DNA from: CALAGB01 sp963713965
GTDB lineage: Bacteria > Chloroflexota > Chloroflexia > Thermomicrobiales > Thermomicrobiaceae
DNA length: 64,000 nt
Direction: 5' to 3'
Assembly: GCA_963713965.1 (NCBI GenBank)
Contig: OY970217.1
Location: 806,001-870,000 of the forward strand
Positions 34,359 through 43,448 of the stretch are shown piece by piece. Position 1 is the first letter of the stretch, and each line of letters opens with the position of its first letter. The notes beneath the pieces were generated by a model. The model had not been told where the DNA came from, did not search any database, and saw nothing but the letters and a program-made list of their open reading frames with translations. Made by a program: the position numbers and the translations under genes.

Positions 34359-36281
34359 TTAGCTGCTCATCGTCCAATTCACCAGGTTCCACAGTTCCGA
34401 CGACCACGTGTTCAGATGCAGATTCTGGAGCTTCCTGTTAGCGGAAGACGCTCCGTTGCGCTGGATCAACGGAATCTCGACCACCTGGTTCACCACCAGG
34501 TCGTTCATCGTGATAAACAACGGAGCCTGCTTGGTGGGATCGAGCTCGGTCTGAGCCGCGGCATACGCCTTGTCGTAGTCGTCGTTCTGCCAGCGCTCGA
34601 CGTTGTTTCCGGCCCAGGAGTTGGACTTCTGGGCGATGTTCGACGGATCACCCCACCAGGAGACCATGTAATCCAACGGATACGGGGTCGACGGGCCGTT
34701 TGTGTACATCTCGAGGTCGGTGTAGAAGTGCGACGCCGTGTCGTTGTTTCCCGCGTCCGACGAGAAGTAGACGCTGGCATCGACCGACTTGATCGTCACG
34801 TCAACGCCAATCTGGGCAAAGCCCTGCTTGACGATCTCCTGCTCCTTCTGGCGCAAGGAGTTGACCGAGGTCTGATAGACGACCTTCATCTGAACGCCGT
34901 CTTTTTCGCGGATATTGCCACTCTTGGCCCACCCAGCGTTATCCAACAGCTTGTTGGCGGCGTCGGTGTCGAACTTCCAACTCGTGTTGTTAGAGAAGAA
35001 GTTCGTCGGACCGCACAGGATGTTCGACGTCACCGTGCCGGTATCGCCATAGAGCTGCGTCGCCATGGTGTCGCGCTGAATGGCGAGGGCGTAGGCCTGC
35101 CGGACGTTGAGATCGGCCTGGAACGGATGTGGCGTATCCATCTGGGATTTCTCACCATTAACGTCCTTGTTCGGGTCCGTCAGGTTAACCAGGATACGCT
35201 CGACACCGACTCCGGGATAGATCACCAGTTCTCCCGGGCTGGCATCGTCTTTGAGCGACTGGAGGACGCCCCACTCGACCTGCAGGTTCCAGGAGTAGTC
35301 GACCTCACCGGTCTGGATGCAAGCGCGTGCGGCACTGGTCGCGTCACCACCGCCCTTGAGGTAGACCTGCTTGAAGAAGGGCTTGTCCGCCTCACGGAAG
35401 CTGTCATTGATCGAGTACGAGACGTGATCACCCGACTGGAACTCGTCAACCTTGTACGGACCGGTTCCGACCGGCTTGAGGTTGAACGGTGCGTTGCGAG
35501 CTTCCGCGCCCACGTAATCCTTCAGGAGATGCTGCGGCAGGATGTAGCCATATGCGCCGCAGAAGACCCCATACCAGCCTGGGGTTGGGTCCTTGAAGTT
35601 GATCTTGACCGTCGTGGCGTCGACCGCATCGACGGAGTCAACGACCTTGTAGTTACCTGCCGTGGTAGCGGATGTGTCCGGATTGCTGATGTAGTCGAAG
35701 GTGAACTTGACGTCATCTGCGGTGAAATCCTCACCATCCGACCACTTGACGCCTGACTTCAGCTTCCAGGTAACGCTCATGCCGTCCTGGGCAACCCCGC
35801 CATTGTCGAGACTGGGTACCTCGGCGGCGAGGACCGGGACGATCTTGCCGTCTTCGTCGAACCAGGCGAGCGGCTCGAGGACGACGCATGAGGCGTCAAA
35901 GTCCTTGGTGCCCTGCGCCAGATGGCCATTGAGGATGGTCGGTGCCTGCCACCACAGGAGGTTCAGCGTATCGCCCTTGCCGCGGCCGGCACCAGCTGTT
36001 GTGGTCGAGGTCGCAGCCGTCGTTGATGCTGGTGATGCTTCGGACGTGGCTGTTGCCGCGGTCGTCGCGGCCGGCGTCGTGCCGCCACCGCCAGAGGTCG
36101 TCGCGGTAGATGCCGACGCGGTTGTCGGCGTGGACTTGTTCGAGCTACCGCACGCGGCCAAAAGTGCCGCAATGGCCGGAGCCGCCAGTCCAAGAGCCGC
36201 CGCCCGTTTCAATACCTGGCGGCGAGACAATGCGCCGGTCATGGCCTGCTCGTAAAGATTTCGAAGGCCCTGGTCTTCCAT
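34359..36281 (-). CDS. Peptide ABC transporter binding lipoprotein, Tat-type signal
   Basis: 640 residues. A twin-arginine signal (LSRRQVLKRAAALGL) ends in the lipobox LLAAC with Cys at about residue 44. A Thr/Ser/Ala/Gly linker of about 55 residues follows, then an SBP_bac_5 domain (VLEPLAWFDEDGKIVPVLA, GVKWSDGEDFTADDVKFTF). It binds peptides or similar solutes outside the membrane. TAGGAGGAG precedes the ATG. A strong promoter is at 36536-36508, with a leader of about 220 bases. Confidence 0.93.
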   Translation of the reverse strand: MEDQGLRNLYEQAMTGALSRRQVLKRAAALGLAAPAIAALLAACGSSNKSTPTTASASTATTSGGGGTTPAATTAATATSEASPASTTAATSTTTAGAGRGKGDTLNLLWWQAPTILNGHLAQGTKDFDASCVVLEPLAWFDEDGKIVPVLAAEVPSLDNGGVAQDGMSVTWKLKSGVKWSDGEDFTADDVKFTFDYISNPDTSATTAGNYKVVDSVDAVDATTVKINFKDPTPGWYGVFCGAYGYILPQHLLKDYVGAEARNAPFNLKPVGTGPYKVDEFQSGDHVSYSINDSFREADKPFFKQVYLKGGGDATSAARACIQTGEVDYSWNLQVEWGVLQSLKDDASPGELVIYPGVGVERILVNLTDPNKDVNGEKSQMDTPHPFQADLNVRQAYALAIQRDTMATQLYGDTGTVTSNILCGPTNFFSNNTSWKFDTDAANKLLDNAGWAKSGNIREKDGVQMKVVYQTSVNSLRQKEQEIVKQGFAQIGVDVTIKSVDASVYFSSDAGNNDTASHFYTDLEMYTNGPSTPYPLDYMVSWWGDPSNIAQKSNSWAGNNVERWQNDDYDKAYAAAQTELDPTKQAPLFITMNDLVVNQVVEIPLIQRNGASSANRKLQNLHLNTWSSELWNLVNWTMSS

Positions 36282-36407
36282 ACGGGTTCTCCTCCTACAA
36301 TCGTGGCCCTACGCCACAACCCATTGGATCTAGACTCATGAGGTCTCGAGTTACTGCTTTAGCGACAAGTCCGAGCTCAACACCTCCTCATCTCAGCGTC
36401 TCGGTGA

Positions 36408-36421
36408 ACTGCATATGCAGT
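36408..36421. repeat. Palindrome ACTGCATATGCAGT in the leader
   Basis: 14-base perfect palindrome about 80 bases downstream of the predicted transcript start. A few such palindromes are expected by chance in 64 kb. Confidence 0.3.
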
Positions 36422-36479
36422 GATTCGCTCGCCTGTTGCGAGGTCGCCCTTACAGCCCGACGAGATTCAGCATCAGTGT

Positions 36480-36491
36480 GTGAAATTTCAC
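36480..36491. promoter_or_regulatory. Candidate operator GTGAAATTTCAC
   Basis: 12-base perfect palindrome at about +10 to +21 relative to the predicted start, a common place for a repressor site. No regulator is assigned. Confidence 0.35.
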
Positions 36492-36507
36492 GAAAAACGA
36501 CGCGCGT

Positions 36508-36536
36508 ATTCTAAGTTTCGTCAATGCGTCTGTCAA
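36508..36536 (-). promoter_or_regulatory. Promoter of the binding lipoprotein gene
   Basis: TTGACA (36536-36531), a 17-base spacer and TAGAAT (36513-36508): a near-perfect sigma-70 promoter. Confidence 0.75.
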
Positions 36537-36643
36537 GTGGGCGTACGTTCTCAGACTGTCGCAACGGACATGCACGAGTTCTGCGAACACCAATTCTGGC
36601 GGCTCCCGATTGAAAAAAAGAATTCGTCCCGCAATCGGGCACA

Positions 36644-38356
36644 CTACCGCTTGCGAAGTTGATAGGTACTGTCAAGATCTACGTCGAGCGAGTCATTTCG
36701 GATCCCCACTCGATAGGTTTTCTCCGCTGCATCAAGAGAAATGAGTCCGTCAATGACGTCCTCGACGACGAGCTGAGGATCCCGAGTGGCCGGATCAAAG
36801 TAGCCGCCACCTCCGGGAAGGCGGAACGTAATCTCGGTGCCGGGCTCATACTCGCGCGCGCCTTTAGTGTCAAAGCACGTTCCGTCGCTCACCTCAATCG
36901 CGCCAAATCCGCCAGAGTGACCGCCTTCGTACCCGGCTGCCTGAAACTTGACCCGATCGAAGAGTGGCGACAGCGTGAACAGTCGATCGGTGCGAACGGA
37001 GACGCGCATCTCCTGGCCGCAGCCGCCGCGAAACCGTCCGGCACCTCCCGAATCGGTGACGAGTTCGCGCGAGTGGAAGACGACCGGCGAGAGACTCTCG
37101 ATAATCTCGGTCGGAACGCCGGCCACGCCACTGGGGAAGGCCGTTGCACTGATGCCGTCCTTTGTCGGGCGAGCGCCGGTACCGCCCGAGGAAAACCAGA
37201 TATACGTCCACGGTTCGCCATCTTCGTTCGATCCCGTGAACTGCATGGACCAGATGTTCGCCGCACCTTCAGCCATGACGCGGTTGGGAAGCACCGGAGC
37301 AAGCGCGCCGAAAATGGCGCCCGGTAAGAAATGACCGATTACATGCCGACCCGCCACCGGCGCGGGGCGCAATGCGTTGAGGATGGATCTCGGCGGCGCC
37401 GAGACCGTGACGGGCCGGAAGCTTCCCTCATTGTTGGGAACCTCAGGCGCCAGCGCACACTTCAAAGCGTAGGTCGTGTAGGCGTGGGTATAGTTCAACA
37501 CGACGTTGATGCCGCGAATACTCTCCATGCTGCTGCCGGACCAGTCGACGTGCATGGAATCGCCCTTCTTGGTGACCTTCACGTGCAGTCGGACCGGCGC
37601 CTCATAGCCGTCGGAAAAGACTTCATTCTCGTATTCACCGTCCGGCACCGCGGCGATCGCGGCACGCATCGCCCGCTCGGATCGTTCCACGATCTCATCG
37701 GACAGAGCGGTCAGATCGTCGATACCGAATTCCTCCATGAACTCCAGCAAGTGTCGACCACCGACGTCGTTGGCCGCGACCTGGGCATGGATGTCTCCGA
37801 GCACCGGCTCCGGCGTGCGGACGTTCGCGGCGAGGAGCTTCGTGAGCTCAGTGTTTGGCTCGCCGGCTATGAAGATTTTGGTGATCGGGACGTAGAAGCC
37901 CTCCTCGAACATCGAGTGCGCATCAGTTCCGTAAACCCGCCCACCAATGTCCAGGACGTGGCAGGTGTTGCCGAAGAACGCAACGAGCCGGTCTGCCTGG
38001 AATATCGGTGTGATCACGGTGAAATCATGCAGGTGGCCGGACGTTTTCTGCGGGTCATTGGTGATCATGACGTCGCCGGGCGACAGTGTTTCCGGCGGAT
38101 AGACTGCCATGAAATGGTGGATGCAGGTGGCCATAGAGTTGATGTGACCAGGCGTGCCGGTCACGGCCTGCGCGATCATGTACCCGCGTGTATCGAAAAC
38201 GCCCGCTGAGAGGTCGCCCGATTCCCGCACGATGGTGGTGAACGAGGTCCGCATCAATGCCGCGGCCTGCTCATTCACCGTGGCGATCAGCCGGTTCCAG
38301 AGAACCTCGAGCGTAATCGGGTCGATGCGCGTTTCTCCGACCGGCGCGTTGATCAA
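36644..38356 (-). CDS. hyuB: Hydantoinase B / oxoprolinase subunit B family
   Basis: About 570 residues. A TTG at 38356 is preferred because GGGAGG lies 6 bases upstream; the frame is open to 38392. The family pattern begins IDPITLEVLWNRLIATVNEQ, then MIANDP-like VMITNDPQKTSGHLHDFTV, and ends RLPGGGGYFDPATRDP. With subunit A it forms an ATP-dependent amidohydrolase acting on hydantoins, 5-oxoproline or related cyclic amides, or a carboxylase relative. It follows hyuA closely; the substrate is not determinable. Confidence 0.9.
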   Translation of the reverse strand: MINAPVGETRIDPITLEVLWNRLIATVNEQAAALMRTSFTTIVRESGDLSAGVFDTRGYMIAQAVTGTPGHINSMATCIHHFMAVYPPETLSPGDVMITNDPQKTSGHLHDFTVITPIFQADRLVAFFGNTCHVLDIGGRVYGTDAHSMFEEGFYVPITKIFIAGEPNTELTKLLAANVRTPEPVLGDIHAQVAANDVGGRHLLEFMEEFGIDDLTALSDEIVERSERAMRAAIAAVPDGEYENEVFSDGYEAPVRLHVKVTKKGDSMHVDWSGSSMESIRGINVVLNYTHAYTTYALKCALAPEVPNNEGSFRPVTVSAPPRSILNALRPAPVAGRHVIGHFLPGAIFGALAPVLPNRVMAEGAANIWSMQFTGSNEDGEPWTYIWFSSGGTGARPTKDGISATAFPSGVAGVPTEIIESLSPVVFHSRELVTDSGGAGRFRGGCGQEMRVSVRTDRLFTLSPLFDRVKFQAAGYEGGHSGGFGAIEVSDGTCFDTKGAREYEPGTEITFRLPGGGGYFDPATRDPQLVVEDVIDGLISLDAAEKTYRVGIRNDSLDVDLDSTYQLRKR

Positions 38357-38411
38357 AGGAGGCCTCCCACACGAAACTGAACTGGTACCCAATCAAGAAC
38401 GTCAGGTCGAA

Positions 38412-40511
38412 TCAACGAGACAAATCGACGACGAGATTCAGACGCTCGTCGACGCGAGCACTCGAGTTTGCTCCCAATACCACGGTCGACTCTCGCTCCT
38501 CGACGATGGCCGGTCCGTCAATTTCATCACCTGGACTCAACCGATAACGATCAAAGACCGGTGTCTCGCGCATTTCACCGCTCGTCGGATCGTAGACCGG
38601 ACGTTTCCCCTTCAGGGCCGACTCCGCGCCAATCGACCCTTCTCCACTGAGGTTGATGGGCGGCAAATCGGGCGTCGGCCCGGAAACGACGACGCGGCAG
38701 CTTACCGTCTCGATCGAGTTGCCCGGCGCGGTCCGTTGGTAGAGATGCTGATAAAGCGCTTCAAATTGTCGCTCGATGGCTGGATAGGACGTCTCTCCGA
38801 GCGGTCCGTCTGGTACAGGCACCGATACTTCGTGTCCTTGACCAACGTAGCGAAGCTCAGTGGTTCGATGGATTCGAATATCGCTGCTCGCGACTCCGGC
38901 TCGTTCGAGCAGATCGCGGCCTTCGTGCTCCATCTCTTCAAACATGCCGTTGAGCTCGTCCCAGTCGACACGATCGAGACGGCTGATGGCGGAGCGGACA
39001 AAATCGAACGCCAGCGGCGCGACCAGGAAGCCGATAGTCGAGGCGACTCCAGCACCGGTTGGGATGATTAGCCCTGGCGCGTGCAGGATGTTCGCGACCC
39101 CAAAAGCGTGCACCGGTCCCGCGCCGCCGAACGCGAAAATCGGGTATTTGCGTGGATCTTTGCCCCGTTCGACCGCGTGCACACGAGCAGCACTCGCCAT
39201 GTTCTCGTTGACGAGCTGATGAATCCCCCAAGCCGCCTGCAACGTCGTTAGTCCGAGCGGTTTGGCTACTTTCTCCTCGATGGCACGCTCGGCAGCGTTT
39301 CGATCGAGGTTCATCGTTCCACCGAGGAAGAAGTTGGGGTCGAGATAGCCGAGCATCAGGTCGGCGTCGGTTACGGTCGGCTCCTCACCGCCCTGCCCAT
39401 AGCAGGCTGGTCCGGGCACCGCACCCGCGCTTCGTGGACCGATCTTGAGCAGACCCAAGCTATCAACCGAGGCGATGCTGCCGCCGCCGGCCCCGATTTC
39501 GATCATCTCAATGACGGGCACGCTGACCGGGAAGCCGCTCCCCTTCTTGAAGCGGTAGACGCGGCTCACCTCAAATTGAGACGAGGTCAGCGGCTTGCCC
39601 CTATCGATCAGGCAGGCTTTGGCCGTGGTGCCGCCCATGTCGAACGAGAACAGATCCTCGACACCCATGGCGCTTCCCAGGTGAGCCGCGGCCAGCGCAC
39701 CGGCTGCCGGTCCGGATTCGACCAACCGAATCGGATAGCGTCTCGCCGTCTCCACGGTGCAGATACCACCCGACGAGAGCATGATAAGTAAGTTTGAATT
39801 GATCCCGAGATCACGCAATGACGCTTGCAGCCGCTCGAGATAGCGATCAACGACCGGGCGAACGTAGACGTTGCAGATGGTTGTCGAAGTGCGCTCATAT
39901 TCGCGGATTTCCGGCACCACGTCGGACGACAGTGAGACGGTAAGATCCGATGCCTCACGTTCCAGAATGTCGCCGATGAGCCGCTCATGATCTGGGTATC
40001 GATAGCTGTGCAAAAGCGCGACGGCCACCGCCTCGATCCCACCGCTTCTCAGCTCGTCGATGAGCGCGGAGATCTGTGACGGGTCGATCTCTCGCTTCAC
40101 GGTTCCGTCCGACAAAACGCGCTCGTCTACCTCCAGTCGCCAGCGCCGGCGAACCAGCGGAGGTGGAAGCTCGAGGAAGAGGTCGTACAGATCGTAACGG
40201 TGCTCGTGGCCGATCTCGATTGCGTCCCGAAAGCCCTTGGTCGTAAGTAATGCGGTTGGTACGCCGCTCCGCTCGATCAACGCGTTGGTCACCAGAGTGG
40301 TTCCGTGAATGATCTGCCGCACATTTGCGGGGTCGATGCCGTGACGTTTCAGCATCTCGGCCAGTCCGACGCGAACCGCTCGGGAGGGATCGTCAGGGGT
40401 CGTCAGGGTCTTTCCGACGAAGTAGGCTCCGGTGGATTGGTCGAGGACGAGGAGGTCGGTAAACGTGCCCCCGATATCCACGCCAACCCGGACATCACTT
40501 GACTGCCGCAC
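38412..40511 (-). CDS. hyuA: Hydantoinase A / oxoprolinase subunit A family
   Basis: 699 residues. An actin-like ATPase N-terminus (VGVDIGGTFTDLLVLD) is followed by FSFDMGGTTAKACLI and VIEMIEIGAGGGSIASVD, the classic hydantoinase A signatures, and by GGAGPVHAFGVA. The C-terminal domain is complete. It drives ATP-dependent opening or activation of a cyclic amide together with HyuB. It starts with GTG after GGGAGAA. The gene pair lies next to a peptide-type transporter, which may supply the substrate. Confidence 0.92.
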   Translation of the reverse strand: MRQSSDVRVGVDIGGTFTDLLVLDQSTGAYFVGKTLTTPDDPSRAVRVGLAEMLKRHGIDPANVRQIIHGTTLVTNALIERSGVPTALLTTKGFRDAIEIGHEHRYDLYDLFLELPPPLVRRRWRLEVDERVLSDGTVKREIDPSQISALIDELRSGGIEAVAVALLHSYRYPDHERLIGDILEREASDLTVSLSSDVVPEIREYERTSTTICNVYVRPVVDRYLERLQASLRDLGINSNLLIMLSSGGICTVETARRYPIRLVESGPAAGALAAAHLGSAMGVEDLFSFDMGGTTAKACLIDRGKPLTSSQFEVSRVYRFKKGSGFPVSVPVIEMIEIGAGGGSIASVDSLGLLKIGPRSAGAVPGPACYGQGGEEPTVTDADLMLGYLDPNFFLGGTMNLDRNAAERAIEEKVAKPLGLTTLQAAWGIHQLVNENMASAARVHAVERGKDPRKYPIFAFGGAGPVHAFGVANILHAPGLIIPTGAGVASTIGFLVAPLAFDFVRSAISRLDRVDWDELNGMFEEMEHEGRDLLERAGVASSDIRIHRTTELRYVGQGHEVSVPVPDGPLGETSYPAIERQFEALYQHLYQRTAPGNSIETVSCRVVVSGPTPDLPPINLSGEGSIGAESALKGKRPVYDPTSGEMRETPVFDRYRLSPGDEIDGPAIVEERESTVVLGANSSARVDERLNLVVDLSR

Positions 40512-40663
40512 GAGTTCTCCCAGTCATCCAGATCGTCCGAACCGCCGCTTCGCGATCCGCACGCCTGTCAGTGAAGGTTCAACAGGGTTGGCAGTATATG
40601 GCGACGTCGCGCGCCGCCGCAACACGTTGGAACGGCGCGCGGCTCTCGGGGTCGAAATCGAAC

Positions 40664-41782
40664 TCAGCGGTGTTCGAGACTGCCCCACAACACCTCGGCA
40701 ACACGGAACGGATCGCTGGATACGACGCTGGCTGCGTAGAGCTCCATTGCGCCAAAATCAGACGTTCTGTTGAGAGGATCGCCGCGGTCGACGATGCGCA
40801 CCATGACCGGAACGCCGGACCAGTCCTCTTCGGTTTCCACCAGCGGCGGTTGTGCCATGACCAGGTTGAACGAGACAACGTTCAGATCCTCGACGATGCA
40901 CTGGAGCACGCGGAAAATGGCCGTTGCCAGCTGTGGGCTGACCTCGTCGGCCAGCAGCACGACCTCTTTCTCCTTGAGCGGAGTGACGGTCGTCATGACA
41001 CGCACGCCGTCGATCTCACGGCCCAGGCCAAGACTCTGGTGAACCATGAAGAGGTCGTCGAAGTAGTTCGAGTCGTATTGATCACGATATGACTGGGCCG
41101 CTCGGCGCTGTCGTTCGACCTTGCCGTAATGCTGTCCGCGAGTCAGGCTGACCTGCGCATGTCCGTGGGGAATCGAGGCGCCGCTCTTCCAGAGACAGTT
41201 CCACATGAATAGGGGATAGATTGCCAAGGAATTCTCAGCGTGAGAGCGAGCGAACCACTCTTGAGACACGGACACCGCATCCAGCACGATTTCGCGCGTA
41301 AACGAGAGTGGGTCGTGCTCATCGAAGATGATGACCCCGTGATATCCGTCGTACTTCGCGATGTTGCTGGCCGTAACCGTGTGTCGGCCGCGGATGCGAC
41401 CAAAGGTGTCTTCGGGAGTGTTCAGTTCCGGCTCGCAGAACGGATCCGGAGCCGTCTTGGCGATCTCACTGGCCAGTTCGGCGGGAATGCGGGCCTCGAG
41501 CGGTCGACGAGATCTGAGCTCGTTGAAGAGTGTTTCCTCCAACGTCCCACGGTTTGTGACCTTGACCACCTTTTGCGTCGTTACTCGATCGACGGATCCG
41601 AAGTAGCGGTCAATCCAACGGTTCATATGCTCGGGCGGAATCAAATGCCCGACAGAGGCTTCCACCCGAAAAAGTCGCTCAAACCGGTCACGATCCTCAG
41701 CGGGAAGCGAGCCGACAATGTCCACCAGATCGACAATCGCACGCTGTTGTAGAACCGTGTTGAGCGAGCTTCTCTCATTCAC
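40664..41782 (-). CDS. GalT/HIT-superfamily nucleotidyltransferase-like protein
   Basis: 372 residues. The active-site pattern PHGHAQ (H206, H208, Q210), after NCLWKSGASI, matches galactose-1-phosphate uridylyltransferase and related HIT-fold transferases, where the second His takes the nucleotide. An earlier RGRHTVTASNIAKYDGYHGV segment resembles the GalT substrate region. Usual GalT zinc ligands are not evident. It lies just downstream of glgC, so a sugar-nucleotide role is plausible. The exact reaction is unknown. Confidence 0.65.
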   Translation of the reverse strand: MNERSSLNTVLQQRAIVDLVDIVGSLPAEDRDRFERLFRVEASVGHLIPPEHMNRWIDRYFGSVDRVTTQKVVKVTNRGTLEETLFNELRSRRPLEARIPAELASEIAKTAPDPFCEPELNTPEDTFGRIRGRHTVTASNIAKYDGYHGVIIFDEHDPLSFTREIVLDAVSVSQEWFARSHAENSLAIYPLFMWNCLWKSGASIPHGHAQVSLTRGQHYGKVERQRRAAQSYRDQYDSNYFDDLFMVHQSLGLGREIDGVRVMTTVTPLKEKEVVLLADEVSPQLATAIFRVLQCIVEDLNVVSFNLVMAQPPLVETEEDWSGVPVMVRIVDRGDPLNRTSDFGAMELYAASVVSSDPFRVAEVLWGSLEHR

Positions 41783-41961
41783 AGAGCGCGCTCTCCCTTC
41801 CAGATGTTGATGCGCCTCCCTGCCTAACCCCGTGGCGCGAAGGCGACACAGCTTATCAGATTGCGGCGTCCGCGATAGGATCGAACGTCATGATCTCCGG
41901 ATTGTTCGCTCCGAATGCCTGGAGCCGCTCGGACTACACGGTTCAATCGACATCCAAGTGT

Positions 41962-43239
41962 TCAAGACCAGAGTGCCGGAACCTGCGAATCTATCGTGTC
42001 GCCACTCGGAATGACGCGGTCGGTAAACTCAGCAGCGGTCACCTCGGTGCCGATCAACACATTGCGTCCGGCCTGAATACCGTCTGGCACGGTCGCGTTT
42101 CGACCGATCAACGTTATTCCCGTATTCAACCGCTTTGGCTCGAGCCAGTTCGACGTATAGTCGTCCCCGTAACCCAGGTAACATCCCGCGCCGATGCGTA
42201 CTTCTTTATCAATGATGCAACGATCAATGACCGTTCCCGGCCCTATCTCGGTATCGGTCATGATGATCGAGTCGCGAATCACCGCGTCGCGGTGGACGAC
42301 GACACCGGGTGACAGGACGGAGTGCTCGACGCGACCGCCGATGACGATGCACCCGTGCGACAGCAGGCTGCGTGACACGTGTGATCCTTCCATGATCTTG
42401 GCTGGCGGACGCTCTTCACTACGCGTGTGGATGCGCCAGGTCGGATCGTAGAGGTTCAAGTTTGGCACGTCATCCAGCAGGGCCATGTTCGCCTCCCAGA
42501 AGGATTGCAACGTGCCGACGTCCTGCCAGTAGCCCTGGAAGCGATACGCGCAGGCTCGACCATTTCGGATCAAATAGGGAATCACCTGATGTCCGAAATC
42601 GGTCATCTCATCCGGAGCCTCGTCGAAAATATCCAGCAGAATCTCTCGTTTGAAGACGTAGATGCCCATGGACGCGAGATTGCTGCGCGGCTCAGCCGGC
42701 TTCTCGTCGAACTCGGTGACGACGTCCTCGTCATCGACGGTTACGAGACCGAATCGGCTGGCGTCCTCCCACGGGACAGGTTGTACGGCGATCGTCACGT
42801 CGGCGTCGAGCTCGTGATGCCGTGCGATCATGGGTGCGTAATTCATGGCATAGATATGGTCGCCAGAGAGGATCAGGACGTCGGAGAATTGCCCGCGAGT
42901 CACGAAGAAGAGGTTGTGATAGATTGCGTCGGCTGTTCCGCGATACCAACCGGAGTGGGAACGACCGAGGTAAGGCTGCAGGATGACCACACCGCCGTTG
43001 CGCTCGCGGTCCAGGTCCCACGGACGTCCATGGCCGATGTGGTCGTTGAGTGAGTGTGGTCGGTATTGCGTAAGGACGGCGACGTCGAAGAGGCCGGAGT
43101 TGACACAGTTGCTCAAAGCGAAGTCGATGATTCGGTATTTCCCGGCGAACGGTACGGCTGGTTTCGCCCGTTGACGCGAGAGGATGCTCAGCCGCTCACC
43201 CTGACCGCCCGCCAAAATCATCACCGCGACCTGGTTCAA
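41962..43239 (-). CDS. glgC: Glucose-1-phosphate adenylyltransferase
   Basis: Makes ADP-glucose for glycogen. 425 residues. The N-terminal nucleotidyltransferase motif is MILAGGQGERLSILSRQRAKPAVPFAGKY (seen as AGGQGERL then KPAVPF), with GTADAIYHN and LSGDHIYAMNY. The C-terminal left-handed beta helix carries regulatory sites. TTG start after AAGGGG. No other glycogen gene is in the window. It is divergent from accD and followed by the GalT-like gene. Confidence 0.95.
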   Translation of the reverse strand: MNQVAVMILAGGQGERLSILSRQRAKPAVPFAGKYRIIDFALSNCVNSGLFDVAVLTQYRPHSLNDHIGHGRPWDLDRERNGGVVILQPYLGRSHSGWYRGTADAIYHNLFFVTRGQFSDVLILSGDHIYAMNYAPMIARHHELDADVTIAVQPVPWEDASRFGLVTVDDEDVVTEFDEKPAEPRSNLASMGIYVFKREILLDIFDEAPDEMTDFGHQVIPYLIRNGRACAYRFQGYWQDVGTLQSFWEANMALLDDVPNLNLYDPTWRIHTRSEERPPAKIMEGSHVSRSLLSHGCIVIGGRVEHSVLSPGVVVHRDAVIRDSIIMTDTEIGPGTVIDRCIIDKEVRIGAGCYLGYGDDYTSNWLEPKRLNTGITLIGRNATVPDGIQAGRNVLIGTEVTAAEFTDRVIPSGDTIDSQVPALWS

Positions 43240-43381
43240 GCGGATCCCCTTTCCGGCGCATCGGATCTCACCCGTTTTAGCGTCTAAATCACTCTTTATC
43301 CCTGTAAATCAACCATCGATGGCGACCAATCCATCATGCACGGACGGGGCACGTCGCGCCAAGTTGGCCGTACATGCTGTG

Positions 43382-43390
43382 CTATACTCG
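43382..43390 (+). promoter_or_regulatory. Promoter of accD-accA
   Basis: Extended -10 TGCTATACT, 58 bases upstream of the ATG at 43449. Confidence 0.5.
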
Positions 43391-43448
43391 CCAGTATTGC
43401 ATGAAGCTCGCCAGTAGCACGAGTGCCGTCCGGTCTCGTCGAGGTGGT

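Larger units (their letters stand above)
36282..36643. other. Regulatory gap upstream of the binding lipoprotein gene
   Basis: 362 bases. It holds a near-consensus promoter and two perfect palindromes (36480-36491, 36408-36421) within the long 5' leader. After the hyuB stop, CCCG-ATTG-CGGG followed by a T-rich stretch (near 36625-36610) is a weak terminator candidate. Confidence 0.55.

Noticed and set aside
34416..35756. 446-codon open frame on the plus strand
   Set aside because: Antisense to the binding lipoprotein gene; Val/Arg-rich shadow.
36480..36491. GTGAAATTTCAC as a certain operator
   Set aside because: About 16 perfect 12-base palindromes are expected in 64 kb; only its position makes it worth noting, so it is kept as a low-confidence candidate.
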